From: Clostridiales bacterium
Lineage (GTDB): Bacteria > Bacillota > Clostridia > Christensenellales > CAG-138
Reading direction: 5' to 3'
NCBI GenBank assembly: GCA_019416935.1
Contig: DXWI01000011.1
Span: 4,647-68,646 of the forward strand
Length of the DNA stretch: 64,000 nt
This document shows, piece by piece, positions 16,392 through 24,256 of this stretch. The notes beneath the pieces were generated by a model. The model saw only the letters and a program-made list of their open reading frames with translations. It was not told the origin of the DNA and searched no databases. The position numbers and the translations under genes are program-made. Each line of letters starts with the position of its first letter. The stretch's first letter is position 1.

Positions 16392-16731
16392 TGATTCCTC
16401 ATACTTTTAATTATTCCTCACGGCGTGGGATGGAGGGTACATTTCCTCCCTGACCAGACTGGGCGAAAAACTGAATAAACAGAAAAAGGGCTTCCGAAGC
16501 AATGATGCGAAATACATCAAAACATCGGAAGCCCTTTGTTTCAAGCCCTTTTTGGCGGTTATGTGCTGGAGAGGGCTTTTTCCTGTTGTATCAAAGACGG
16601 CGTCTTTATAGAAATTAAGACTCGTTATTTGATACAAAGATATGCGGCATAGGCACAGGGGTGTCGGGGTGTCGTTTAGGGTGTCGGTTTTAGGACCGGC
16701 TATTTTTTTGCAAAATTTTTTCAGAAACCTA
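16392..16731. other. Intergenic stretch with hairpins
   Basis: No gene seen. Besides the terminator at 16488-16534, it holds a 10-bp inverted repeat TTGTATCAAA (16586-16595) with TTTGATACAA (16628-16637) and a GGTGTCG motif repeated three times around 16660-16690. Confidence 0.5.
16488..16534 (+). terminator. Terminator hairpin after vsr
   Basis: GGGCTTCCGA (16488-16497) pairs with TCGGAAGCCC (16525-16534), followed by TTTGTTT. Confidence 0.65.
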
Positions 16732-16762
16732 TTGACCTTGGTGTGACCCCAAGGTGTATTAT
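16732..16762 (+). promoter_or_regulatory. MerR-type promoter with operator in a 19-bp spacer
   Basis: TTGACC (16732-16737) and TATTAT (16757-16762) are 19 bases apart, the over-long spacing that MerR proteins correct. A perfect dyad, ACCTTGG (16735-16741) with CCAAGGT (16749-16755), fills the spacer. It lies 22 bases before the merR-family start. Confidence 0.85.
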
Positions 16763-16784
16763 ATGAGTGAAAGGTGGTGATCGG

Positions 16785-17624
16785 ATGGGATACTCAGTAA
16801 AATGGGTAGTAGAAAATCTCGGTATAACTCGTGACATGCTTCGTTACTACGAAAAGGAAAAACTTCTCCCTGCAAACGAGAGCAGGAATCCTACGAATAA
16901 ATATCGTGACTACAGCGACGAAGACATCGAAAGGATCTGGGGTATCAAGCTCCTTATAGGCATTGGGTTTACAGCCAAAGAAATTTATGCACTCATGAAT
17001 GACCCGGATTTCGATTTTGATACAGCTATTGCTAATAAGGTAGCGGAGCTGGAACGGAAGCACGATGAAAATCTGATTTATCTGGAGTTTGCTAAAAGTA
17101 TAAAGTTTCTGGGCCGAGTTCCTACCACATCTAAAGTGGGCAGCGTCAAATTTGATGATTTTCTGGAATATGCCCATGAGAACTGGAACTTTTACGATGA
17201 CCCACGTTCTGCTCCATTTATGAAAATGGCGGATACGCTTATTTCAAAGCCACCACAGGAATGGGGTCCTGATGATGTGGAACGCATTCTTGAAATGTTC
17301 GAGAACTTTGATACAGAAGGAATGATGCATACCTACACTCTTCGTGGGTATTATCAGGTTATTTCTGATATGAAGGACCTCGGTTATGACAGCGATACAG
17401 TGCAGAGGGTTGTAAAATTGCTGCATGAATATCTTGTTGGCCATAATACAGAGCCAGAGCTTGATGGTAAAATTACACCACAGTTCATCGCTAAGTACAC
17501 GGCTCCGTTTTTCCTTGGTGGTGATATTGCAATCCAGCATGAACGTAACTACGGCAAAGACGGGTGTCTGTTCATCGCACAGGCTTTGGCATATTACGGT
17601 GGATATGATATTGACGAGCTATGA
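16785..17624 (+). CDS. MerR-family transcriptional regulator
   Basis: A 279-residue regulator. The N-terminal ~70 residues are a MerR winged HTH (GITRDMLRYYEKEKLLP, then NKYRDYSDEDIERI). A dimer coiled coil follows to ~110, and ~170 residues of C-terminal domain similar in size to TipAS-like ligand domains, rich in aromatic and acidic residues. ATG 16785 is chosen over an in-frame start 18 bases earlier because AAAGGTGG lies before it. The promoter has the MerR architecture, so it is expected to autoregulate and control the adjacent Cys-rich gene. The ligand is unknown. Confidence 0.88.
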   Translation: MGYSVKWVVENLGITRDMLRYYEKEKLLPANESRNPTNKYRDYSDEDIERIWGIKLLIGIGFTAKEIYALMNDPDFDFDTAIANKVAELERKHDENLIYLEFAKSIKFLGRVPTTSKVGSVKFDDFLEYAHENWNFYDDPRSAPFMKMADTLISKPPQEWGPDDVERILEMFENFDTEGMMHTYTLRGYYQVISDMKDLGYDSDTVQRVVKLLHEYLVGHNTEPELDGKITPQFIAKYTAPFFLGGDIAIQHERNYGKDGCLFIAQALAYYGGYDIDEL

Positions 17625-17637
17625 TGGAGCCTTGAAT

Positions 17638-17838
17638 ATGAAAGTGAAATCTAAAATGGTATGCCCTGTGCAAAAGAACGGAGAATGGACAACTATTATC
17701 AAGGAGTTTGAAGAGGACATTCCCGATCTTGGACGTGAGCATTTAATCTGCAATAAGTGCGGAAGACCTGATTATCCCAAATGCAAGGAGACAGTCTGTA
17801 CTGCATGGATATATAGGACTAAAGAAAAAAAGAACTAA
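17638..17838 (+). CDS. Small cysteine-rich protein
   Basis: A 66-residue protein starting MKVKSKMVCPVQKNGEW, with a compact cysteine set (CNKCGRPDYPKCKETVC) that could bind zinc or another metal. It starts 13 bases after the MerR stop, so it is co-transcribed and likely belongs to the same response. Confidence 0.7.
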   Translation: MKVKSKMVCPVQKNGEWTTIIKEFEEDIPDLGREHLICNKCGRPDYPKCKETVCTAWIYRTKEKKN

Positions 17839-17851
17839 TGGAGGTCACGCT

Positions 17852-18725
17852 ATGAGTGAGACTAAGAAAAAACGAAAAAACATAGTGGATACTATCACCT
17901 ATGCTTACATATCGTGGCGATGCTCGATTGCAGAAGAAATTTACTGTGGACTTCCTGCAGAAGAAAATGAAGGTCAACGAGGGTGAGGTCCCGCAGTACT
18001 ATGTGGAGAACAGCCATCCTGCCATCATCGAACCGGAAGAGTGGGATTTGGTACAGGCTGAATTCTCCAGACGAAAGGCTCTGGGCAGTCGGTACAGTTC
18101 AAACAGCGTGTTTTCCTCCATGATTTTCTGCGGTGACTGTGGTTCGGTGTACGGTTCAAAGATATGGCATTCCACGAGCAAATACCGCCGCACGATCTGG
18201 CAATGCAATGATAAATTCAAAGGTGAACAACGCTGCACCACACCGCATTTGTACGAGAAAGACATCAAGGCAATGTTCCTTCGGGTATTTGGAAAGCTGA
18301 TGGCTGACCGGGAGCATATCCTGGAGGGCATCCACCTGGTACAAGCCACCTTATGCGATTGCACAGAACTGGACGCACAGCAAGTCACCCTGGCAGAGGA
18401 TATGGAGATCGTAAGTGAACTGATTCGCCAGTGCATTGAGGAAAACACCATCAAGGCACAGAACCAATCGGAGTATATGGAGCGTTATGAGCGCCACACT
18501 CGCCGCTATGAGAAAATGCAGAAACAGTAAGCAGAACGGCAACGCAGGAAGGAACAGTATGACCGCATCAGTGCCTTTGCTGCCACACTGGCAGAACAGG
18601 CAGAGATGCCCATTGAATTTGATGATGACCTTTGGCTGGCGGCAGTCGATCATGCCATCGTCAATGCGGATGAGACGGTGACATTCACCTTCAAAAGCGG
18701 TATAGAAATAACGGAGCAGATGTAA
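17852..18725 (+). pseudogene. Serine recombinase remnant (C-terminal half, internal stop)
   Basis: From about 17896 the frame encodes the end of a Recombinase domain (RGDARLQKKFTVDFLQKKMK, VPQYYVENSHPAII), the zinc ribbon (CGDCGSVYGSKIWH and a later CNDKF) and the coiled coil. A TAA at 18528-18530 interrupts it, after which the same frame continues to 18725 with EQYDRISAFAATLAEQ and a typical C-terminal strand region. The resolvase catalytic domain is missing. An ATG at 17852 after GGAGG opens 44 codons (MSETKKKRKNIVD) in another frame, apparently the N-terminus of another gene fused by deletion. Confidence 0.8.
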
Positions 18726-18726
18726 C

Positions 18727-18770
18727 ACGGCTCGGAGCCTGGGTAATATCCCAAGTTCCGAGCCGTTTTC
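18727..18770 (+). terminator. Terminator after the recombinase remnant
   Basis: ACGGCTCGGA (18727-18736) pairs with TCCGAGCCGT (18757-18766), with an inner stem, then TTTT. Confidence 0.75.
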
Positions 18771-18956
18771 TCTATATTTTGATATGCACCTACGTATAGA
18801 CAAATTCAACGATACCGGGTTCTTTATAACGCAAAACAGCCGATTTTCGATAGGCAAAAGTCCAACGATAACAACGATTTTGCAGTTTTGAGGGACTGTT
18901 GCTCAATGGGTGCATTTGCAAATGAAAAAGCCTTGATATGACAGCGGTTTTCTGCA

Positions 18957-19001
18957 TAAAAATAACGAACCGACAGTCGATAATTGTATCAACTGTCGGT
19001 T
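18957..19001 (-). terminator. Terminator of tRNA-Leu
   Basis: On the minus strand AACCGACAGT (19001-18992) pairs with ACTGTCGGTT (18977-18968), and a T-rich tail (CGTTATTTTT) follows. Confidence 0.75.
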
Positions 19002-19007
19002 CAGTTA

Positions 19008-19094
19008 TGGTGCCGAAGGTGGGACTCGAACCCACACGGTATCGCTACCAACGGATTTTGAGTCCGTCACGTCTGCCAATTCCATCACTTCGGC
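19008..19094 (-). tRNA. tRNA-Leu (CAA)
   Basis: Minus-strand class II tRNA with encoded CCA. Acceptor stem GCCGAAG/CTTCGGC with discriminator A, anticodon stem ACGGA/TCCGT enclosing CTCAAAA (anticodon CAA, reading UUG), a long variable arm (GGTAGCGATACC) and T-loop GGTTCGAGTCC. It lies just downstream of the mobile-gene graveyard, on the side where tRNA-targeting elements usually sit. Confidence 0.95.
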
Positions 19095-19200
19095 CGATCT
19101 GGTATATTGTAGCATGCCGATTCCGGAAAAGCAAGCAAAAAGCGAAGGACGGCGCTCGATTTTTGCACGTCCTCCGCCTGTGCTCCCCGTTCCGGCAGCG

Positions 19201-20547
19201 TTATTCCGCGCTGGCTGCCGGCTGCTGCTCCGTCTCCGGCTCGATGGGCGTCACATACGTCAGTTCAATTCGATGCTCTGCGATCTCCTCCACCTGAATG
19301 TGTAGGCCAAAGGCGTCGATCTCAAACCGCGTTCCGTCGTCCGGTACCGAGCCGTAGCAACCGAACACAAAGCCGCCGAACGTATCATACTCGTCGATGG
19401 GCAGCTTGACCTTCAGCTTTTCGGCCGCCTCGTCGAGCGGTGCGGAGCCGAGAACGCGCCAGGTCTTTTCGTCCACCTGCTCGATCTCGCCCGGTTCCTC
19501 CGGCGCGTCCGTATCATCGTCCAGATCGCCCACAAGCTGCTCGAGCAGATCGTTCATCGTCACAATGCCCTGCACGCCGCCATACTCATCCAGCACCACG
19601 GCAAAGTGGTTGCGCGTCTTTTTCATCTGGCGGAACAGCACGTCCGCGCGGATGCTCTGCGGCACGAAATACGCCGGGCGTACCGCCTCGCGCAGAATGG
19701 TTTCGCGCGAGCGATCCGTAAGCCGGAAATAGTCCTTCGCGTTGAGCACGCCGATCACATCATCCGCCGTCTCCCCGCAGACCGGGTACAGCGAGTGCCT
19801 GTTGTCGCAGATCGTTTCGTTCCACTGCTCCACCGACTCATCCTCCCAGAGCACGATCATGTCCGTGCGGTGGGTGGCAAATTCCTCGATGGCCAGATCG
19901 TCAAACTCGAACACGTTCTGGATCATCATCTTTTCTTCCGCATCGATGACGCCCTTTTCCGAACCGACGTCGACCATCATGCGAATTTCCTCCTCGCTGA
20001 CCTGTTCCTCCTCCGCATTCGGATCGATGCCGACGAGGCGCAGAATCGCATTGGTGGAAACCGTGAGCAGCCAGACGATCGGCGCAAACAGCTTAGAAAA
20101 AAACGCGAGCAGGCCGGAAATGCCCAGTGCCAGCTTTTCCGCCTTTTTCATGGCAATACGCTTGGGCACCAGCTCGCCGAACACCAGCGTGAAATACGAC
20201 AGGATGAGCGTAATCAGAATGACCGCGATGGTATTGAGCGTTGCGGGCGGGATCTTGACGCCGAGACCGACCAGCCACGAAACGATGCCGTCGGAAAAGT
20301 TGTCCGCAGCAAATGCGCTGCCGAGAAAACCGGCCAGCGTAATGGCGACCTGAATGGTCGATAAAAATCTTGCCGGTTGGCTTGTCAGGCGCGCAAGGCG
20401 CACTGCGCGCTTGTCACCCGCCGCGGCCAGCCGCGCCAGATGGTTGTCATTCATCGAAATCACCGCGATCTCCGCACACGCGAACACCGCATTGCATAGG
20501 ATCAGGATCAGCTGCAGCAGCAGCGATAGCCCAACGGAATCTTCCAA
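19201..20547 (-). CDS. CNNM/CBS/CorC_HlyC family membrane protein
   Basis: A 448-residue member of the HlyC/CorC (YhdP/YugS-type) family, linked to divalent cation, chiefly Mg2+, export or sensing. Domains: DUF21/CNNM transmembrane domain (residues ~5-190, four helices, ending FGELVPKRIAMKKAE), paired CBS domains (~205-335; AIEEFATHRTDMI; NHFAVVLDEYGGVQGIVTM) and a C-terminal CorC_HlyC domain (TWRVLGSAPLDE, DTFGGFVFG). The start is taken as TTG at 20547 because AGGAGGAG lies just before it; the longer reading adds 35 arginine-rich residues without a ribosome site. Confidence 0.88.
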   Translation of the reverse strand: MEDSVGLSLLLQLILILCNAVFACAEIAVISMNDNHLARLAAAGDKRAVRLARLTSQPARFLSTIQVAITLAGFLGSAFAADNFSDGIVSWLVGLGVKIPPATLNTIAVILITLILSYFTLVFGELVPKRIAMKKAEKLALGISGLLAFFSKLFAPIVWLLTVSTNAILRLVGIDPNAEEEQVSEEEIRMMVDVGSEKGVIDAEEKMMIQNVFEFDDLAIEEFATHRTDMIVLWEDESVEQWNETICDNRHSLYPVCGETADDVIGVLNAKDYFRLTDRSRETILREAVRPAYFVPQSIRADVLFRQMKKTRNHFAVVLDEYGGVQGIVTMNDLLEQLVGDLDDDTDAPEEPGEIEQVDEKTWRVLGSAPLDEAAEKLKVKLPIDEYDTFGGFVFGCYGSVPDDGTRFEIDAFGLHIQVEEIAEHRIELTYVTPIEPETEQQPAASAE

Positions 20548-20776
20548 GTTTCTCCTCCTGTTTCTCCGGGTTGGCCGGGTTCCGCCCGGCCTATGCTCTG
20601 GTTTTGCAACCGCACAAAAAGGTAAAAAAACATGCTCCGCGCATCCGCTCAACGCCGATGGCAGATCATGCCGGTAGTCCTCGTTATCCAGTTCACGCCG
20701 ATGGCAGCATCGTTTCCGTCGCTACTGTCGTCGTCCATGTATCTGTGCCGGTTCCTTTCCCGATAAATTGATTTGT

Positions 20777-20805
20777 ATTATATCATAGTCGCGCGCCGTT
20801 GTGAA
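20777..20805 (-). promoter_or_regulatory. Promoter of the CorC-type gene
   Basis: On the minus strand TTCACA (20805-20800) and TATAAT (20782-20777) are 17 bases apart. The resulting leader is about 220 bases, long enough to hold regulatory RNA, but I could not recognise a known Mg2+ riboswitch in it. Confidence 0.55.
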
Positions 20806-20839
20806 GCCCCGTTTTTCTTCAACGCCGGATGCACTCGTT

Positions 20840-20876
20840 ATAGGTCAATTTCACCTTATTTTGAATAGGTCAATTT
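20840..20876 (+). promoter_or_regulatory. Pair of direct repeats before an XRE gene
   Basis: ATAGGTCAATTT occurs at 20840-20851 and 20865-20876, 25 bases apart, just upstream of the XRE start at 20891. It is a likely binding site for the small regulator itself. Confidence 0.5.
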
Positions 20877-20890
20877 GCCATAATAGAAGG

Positions 20891-21124
20891 ATGGAGACGA
20901 AAGAACGACTCAAAAGCCTGCGTCTTTCGCGCGGCTATACGCAGATTCAAATGCAGCTGCTGACCGGCATCGACCAGAGCGATTATTCCAAGCTCGAGAA
21001 CGGCAGGCGGTATCTGACCTTCGAGCAGTGCCGCCGGCTTGCGCTCGCGCTCGATACCAGCATGGACTATCTTGCCGGACTGACCGATGAAAGCGTCCCC
21101 TACCCGCGCCGTTCCAAGCAATAG
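20891..21124 (+). CDS. Small XRE-family regulator
   Basis: A 77-residue protein that is essentially one HTH domain: KERLKSLRLSRGYTQIQMQL, then DQSDYSKLENGRRYLTFEQC and a dimerising tail. GAAGG precedes the ATG. Twin direct repeats upstream suggest autoregulation. It ends in TAG. Confidence 0.85.
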   Translation: METKERLKSLRLSRGYTQIQMQLLTGIDQSDYSKLENGRRYLTFEQCRRLALALDTSMDYLAGLTDESVPYPRRSKQ

Positions 21125-21298
21125 TCCCGACATCTCCGCCGGCGGCAGGACGCGCGCCGTTGTTCGGAACAGGCGGCGAACGCACATTTCCTTTTCGGCT
21201 AACAGCGCATCGGCAAGCATACCATGCGCAGCCGCCTTGGTGCGGCGCATCTCGAACCGCCGGCCGTCTGCGGCGCCACTCTCTTAAAACAATACCGT

Positions 21299-22816
21299 AT
21301 GGAACATCCAGCAGAACAACAGCACATGCGCTTGACGGGCGATTCCCACCGGCCGCTGTTCCACCGAAGGCCGGCGTGTGTTGCTGCGCTCGGCGTTCTC
21401 ATCGGTCTTATGTTCTTCGCGCTGTTCGGCGCGCCGGGCGCGAGCGCCGCGGACGCCGGTGCGGGGCTGATCGTGCTGCTGTTATTGCTGCTCGCGTCGC
21501 TCCGGCTGTACCGGCCTGCCCTGCTGCCGCTGCTGTTTGCCGTGCTGGCGTTTCTCAGCGCCGCACTGCAATGTCCGGCCGCGCCGGAACAAACGGCGGG
21601 CTATTTGACCGGCCGCGTCGCGGAAGCGCCGGAACACGCGTCGGCGCGCACCGTGCTAGTGTTGAAGGATGCAGCGCTCGACGGGACGCCCATCCGCGGA
21701 CGCGTCGAATTGATCGTCCATGGCGGCACAAGGGCGGAGTATGGCCGGTATATCGGCGTCCATACGTCGCTTTGGCCGTCGGATGCGGACTGGCTTGCCT
21801 ATGACCGCAGTCTTGGCATCGCCGCCCATGCGGCCGCCGGCGCGAGCGCCCTTGCTTACGGCGATGTGGAGCGGGATGCCTACGGTGCGCTGCTTGAGGC
21901 GCGCGCCGCCGTCGCGGGCCGGATCGGCGCGCTCTTTCCCGCGCATCCCGATGTGGCCTGCGGCCTGCTGCTGGGCGGCCGCCTTTCGCGCATGGATGCG
22001 GGCGTTCTCTCCCGGTTTCGCGCGGCGGGCATTGCGCATCTGCTGGCCGTGTCGGGTCTGCATGTCGGTATCCTTGCGGCCGCACTGCTGGTTTTGCTCC
22101 GGCTGATTCGGCCGCTCTGGCTGCGGTTTTCGGCATTTTCGGCGTTTCTGCTCGCCTATGCGGCGCTGACGGCGTTTACGCCATCGGTGCTGCGCGCCTC
22201 GGTTATGCTGCTGTGCGTACTGCCCGCCATGCCGCTGCGCCGCCGCACGGATCTTCCCTCGTCGCTATCGCTTGCCTTCGTGCTGGTGCTGCTGCTCCGG
22301 CCGTTTGCGCTGGGTACGGCGGGTTTTCAGCTCTCCTTTTCCGCCATACTTGGACTTGCGCTGCTTGCGCCCGTTCTCAAAGCGCGGTTTTCCGTGTTGG
22401 GCGAGCGTGCGGCAGCCGCGCTGTCGAGCAGCATCGCCGTGCTGGCTGCGACCGTCCCGCCCATTGCGTCGTTCTTCGGAGAACTCCCGCTCTCCTCGGC
22501 CGCGGCAAATCTGCTGATCCTGCCGCTGCTGCCGCTGTTTCTCGTGCCGGCTGCGGCCGCGCTGCCGCTGAGCTGCCTCTCCCTTCCGCTCGGGCGTGCA
22601 GTCGCTGCGCTCCCTGCAGCGGTGCTCGATATGCTGCTGCGCGTGGCAGCAGCGGGTGGAACGCCGCACCTGCGGCTTTTGCCGCCCTCTCCGCTCGGCG
22701 CGCTGCTGTTCTATGCGGCCATATTGCTTGCCTCTCCGCTGTTTCTCGTGCGGCCGCGCACAAAGGCGCTTCTCGCCGGCCTGTGTGCTGCCGCTTGTTT
22801 CCTGTTCTGGCGCTGA
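21299..22816 (+). CDS. ComEC/Rec2-type DNA uptake channel, short form
   Basis: A hydrophobic protein of ~505 residues similar to the Competence domain of ComEC, the inner-membrane channel for single-stranded DNA. Key stretch HLLAVSGLHVGIL at ~250 is the family hallmark, within a region of 8-10 membrane helices; an OB-like DUF4131 segment precedes it (VLKDAALDGTPIRGRVELIV). It stops after the Competence domain: the C-terminal metallo-beta-lactamase-like nuclease domain of full-length ComEC (~700-800 aa) is absent. The start is uncertain, as no clear ribosome site precedes ATG 21299 or the other candidates at 21224 and 21326. No other com genes are nearby. Confidence 0.75.
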   Translation: MEHPAEQQHMRLTGDSHRPLFHRRPACVAALGVLIGLMFFALFGAPGASAADAGAGLIVLLLLLLASLRLYRPALLPLLFAVLAFLSAALQCPAAPEQTAGYLTGRVAEAPEHASARTVLVLKDAALDGTPIRGRVELIVHGGTRAEYGRYIGVHTSLWPSDADWLAYDRSLGIAAHAAAGASALAYGDVERDAYGALLEARAAVAGRIGALFPAHPDVACGLLLGGRLSRMDAGVLSRFRAAGIAHLLAVSGLHVGILAAALLVLLRLIRPLWLRFSAFSAFLLAYAALTAFTPSVLRASVMLLCVLPAMPLRRRTDLPSSLSLAFVLVLLLRPFALGTAGFQLSFSAILGLALLAPVLKARFSVLGERAAAALSSSIAVLAATVPPIASFFGELPLSSAAANLLILPLLPLFLVPAAAALPLSCLSLPLGRAVAALPAAVLDMLLRVAAAGGTPHLRLLPPSPLGALLFYAAILLASPLFLVRPRTKALLAGLCAAACFLFWR

Positions 22817-22832
22817 TTTTCGGCAAAATCCC

Positions 22833-22861
22833 TTGCCGCGGGAGCGACCATGCGCTATACT
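22833..22861 (+). promoter_or_regulatory. Promoter giving a nearly leaderless AEC transporter mRNA
   Basis: TTGCCG (22833-22838) and TATACT (22856-22861) are 17 bases apart; the expected start falls at about 22868, two bases before the ATG at 22870, and no ribosome site is visible. Confidence 0.5.
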
Positions 22862-22869
22862 TTATCAGT

Positions 22870-23778
22870 ATGCAGGAAATCATAACACGCGCCGGCATTT
22901 TGGTTGCCGCCATATTCGTTGGATATCTGCTGCGCAGAAGCCGCTTTCTGCCGCCGGAGGCGTTTACCGTCGTCTCCCGGATCGTGCTGAACGTGACGCT
23001 TCCCTGTGCGGTTATCGTAAATTTTGCTGATTTTCAAGTGTCCGGTGCGCTGCTCTGGCTGTTCCCGCTGGGATTTTTCTGCAACGCCCTGTATGTGAGC
23101 GTCGGCTATCTGCTCGGTAAGCGGCAGGGCGTCGGGCAGCAGATGTTCGGCATGCTGAATCTTTCGGGCTATAATATCGGCTGCTTTGCGCTGCCCTATG
23201 TGGCGAGCCTGCTCGGCCCGTCGGCCGTGGTCTCGGCCTGCCTGTTTGACGCGGGCAACGCGATCTGGGCCACCGGCGGCACCAACGCGCTGTGCATCTC
23301 CATGCAGGAGGGCGGCCGCCTGCGCCTTGGGCCGGTCTTTCGGCGCATCTTCACGAGCCCCACGATCGTTGCATATCTGGTCATGCTGCTGCTGTCCTTG
23401 ATCCGGGTACGCCTGCCGGAACCGATCCTGCAGTTTGCAACACTGGTCGGCTCCGCCAACAGTTGCATGGCCATGCTCATGCTGGGCATCGGCATGAATC
23501 TGAACATCCGGCCCGAGCAGCTCCGGTGGATCGGCAAGGCGTTTGTGATCCGCTTCGGCATCGCGCTCGTGCTGTGCCTCGCCTTCTACCATCTGCTGCC
23601 GTTCGATCACGACATCCGGCTCGGCGCCGCGCTGGCGGCATTTGCGCCGATCTCCTCTGCCAGCGCAGCCTATACCGGTGAGCGCGGCTGCGACGTTGGA
23701 CTTGCAAGCAGTTGGAATACGATCACCATCCTGAGCTCACTGGTGTTTATGACGCTGGTGCTGCTGTTCACCGCATAA
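22870..23778 (+). CDS. AEC (auxin efflux carrier) family transporter
   Basis: A 302-residue integral membrane protein with about ten helices in two inverted halves. The N-terminal helix GILVAAIFVGYLLRR and the unwound motif LNLSGYNIGCFALPY followed by GNAIWATGG are typical of bacterial AEC/malate permeases. Substrates are usually organic acids, but none can be assigned. The start is set by the N-terminal helix; the promoter lies immediately in front, and the mRNA may be leaderless. Confidence 0.85.
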   Translation: MQEIITRAGILVAAIFVGYLLRRSRFLPPEAFTVVSRIVLNVTLPCAVIVNFADFQVSGALLWLFPLGFFCNALYVSVGYLLGKRQGVGQQMFGMLNLSGYNIGCFALPYVASLLGPSAVVSACLFDAGNAIWATGGTNALCISMQEGGRLRLGPVFRRIFTSPTIVAYLVMLLLSLIRVRLPEPILQFATLVGSANSCMAMLMLGIGMNLNIRPEQLRWIGKAFVIRFGIALVLCLAFYHLLPFDHDIRLGAALAAFAPISSASAAYTGERGCDVGLASSWNTITILSSLVFMTLVLLFTA

Positions 23779-23812
23779 CCTCAACAAGACCGACCGAAGG
23801 AGGCCCTTGACC

Positions 23813-24157
23813 ATGGCAAAGCTGGAATGCACGCTGTACGCCGGAATCGACGAGATCCGGCAAGCGTTGGAAAGCGCGATTTTGGGCGGCAGTGTTTCCG
23901 CCACCTGTGAGGATGAGAGCTGCTTTTCGCTCGGCGGCAACCGCTGCTTTTTGAGCGTCTATGAGCGCTATAGCTGGACGGGCAGCAACCGCGTCAGCTT
24001 GAGCGTGATGCTCGTGCAGGATGGGCCGCGGGTGCGCCTATCCGCCATCACCTCCGGCGGCAGCCAGGCGGTGTTCTTCAAGATCAACACGTTTGGCGAA
24101 TCCGCGTTTCTCGATCATGTGCGCGACGCGGTTCGTCCGTTCTTACAGCATTCATGA
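23813..24157 (+). CDS. Small conserved protein, probably DUF6054
   Basis: A 114-residue protein (MAKLECTLYAGIDEIRQALE; SVYERYSWTGSNRVSLSVML; SAITSGGSQAVFFKINTFGE) that matches my memory of clostridial DUF6054 proteins, of unknown function. ATG 23813 is set by GAAGGAGG eight bases upstream. A strong terminator follows. Confidence 0.7.
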   Translation: MAKLECTLYAGIDEIRQALESAILGGSVSATCEDESCFSLGGNRCFLSVYERYSWTGSNRVSLSVMLVQDGPRVRLSAITSGGSQAVFFKINTFGESAFLDHVRDAVRPFLQHS

Positions 24158-24170
24158 ATCCATATAACAT

Positions 24171-24206
24171 ACGTCCGCCCGGCGCGCTTGCCGGGCGGAC
24201 GTTTTT
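24171..24206 (+). terminator. Strong Rho-independent terminator
   Basis: ACGTCCGCCCGGC (24171-24183) pairs perfectly with GCCGGGCGGACGT (24190-24202), then TTTTT. Confidence 0.92.
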
Positions 24207-24256
24207 CTTATGGATGGATGTCGATGTCTGTGCCCGCTGCGGGCGTCTCCTCTCCC

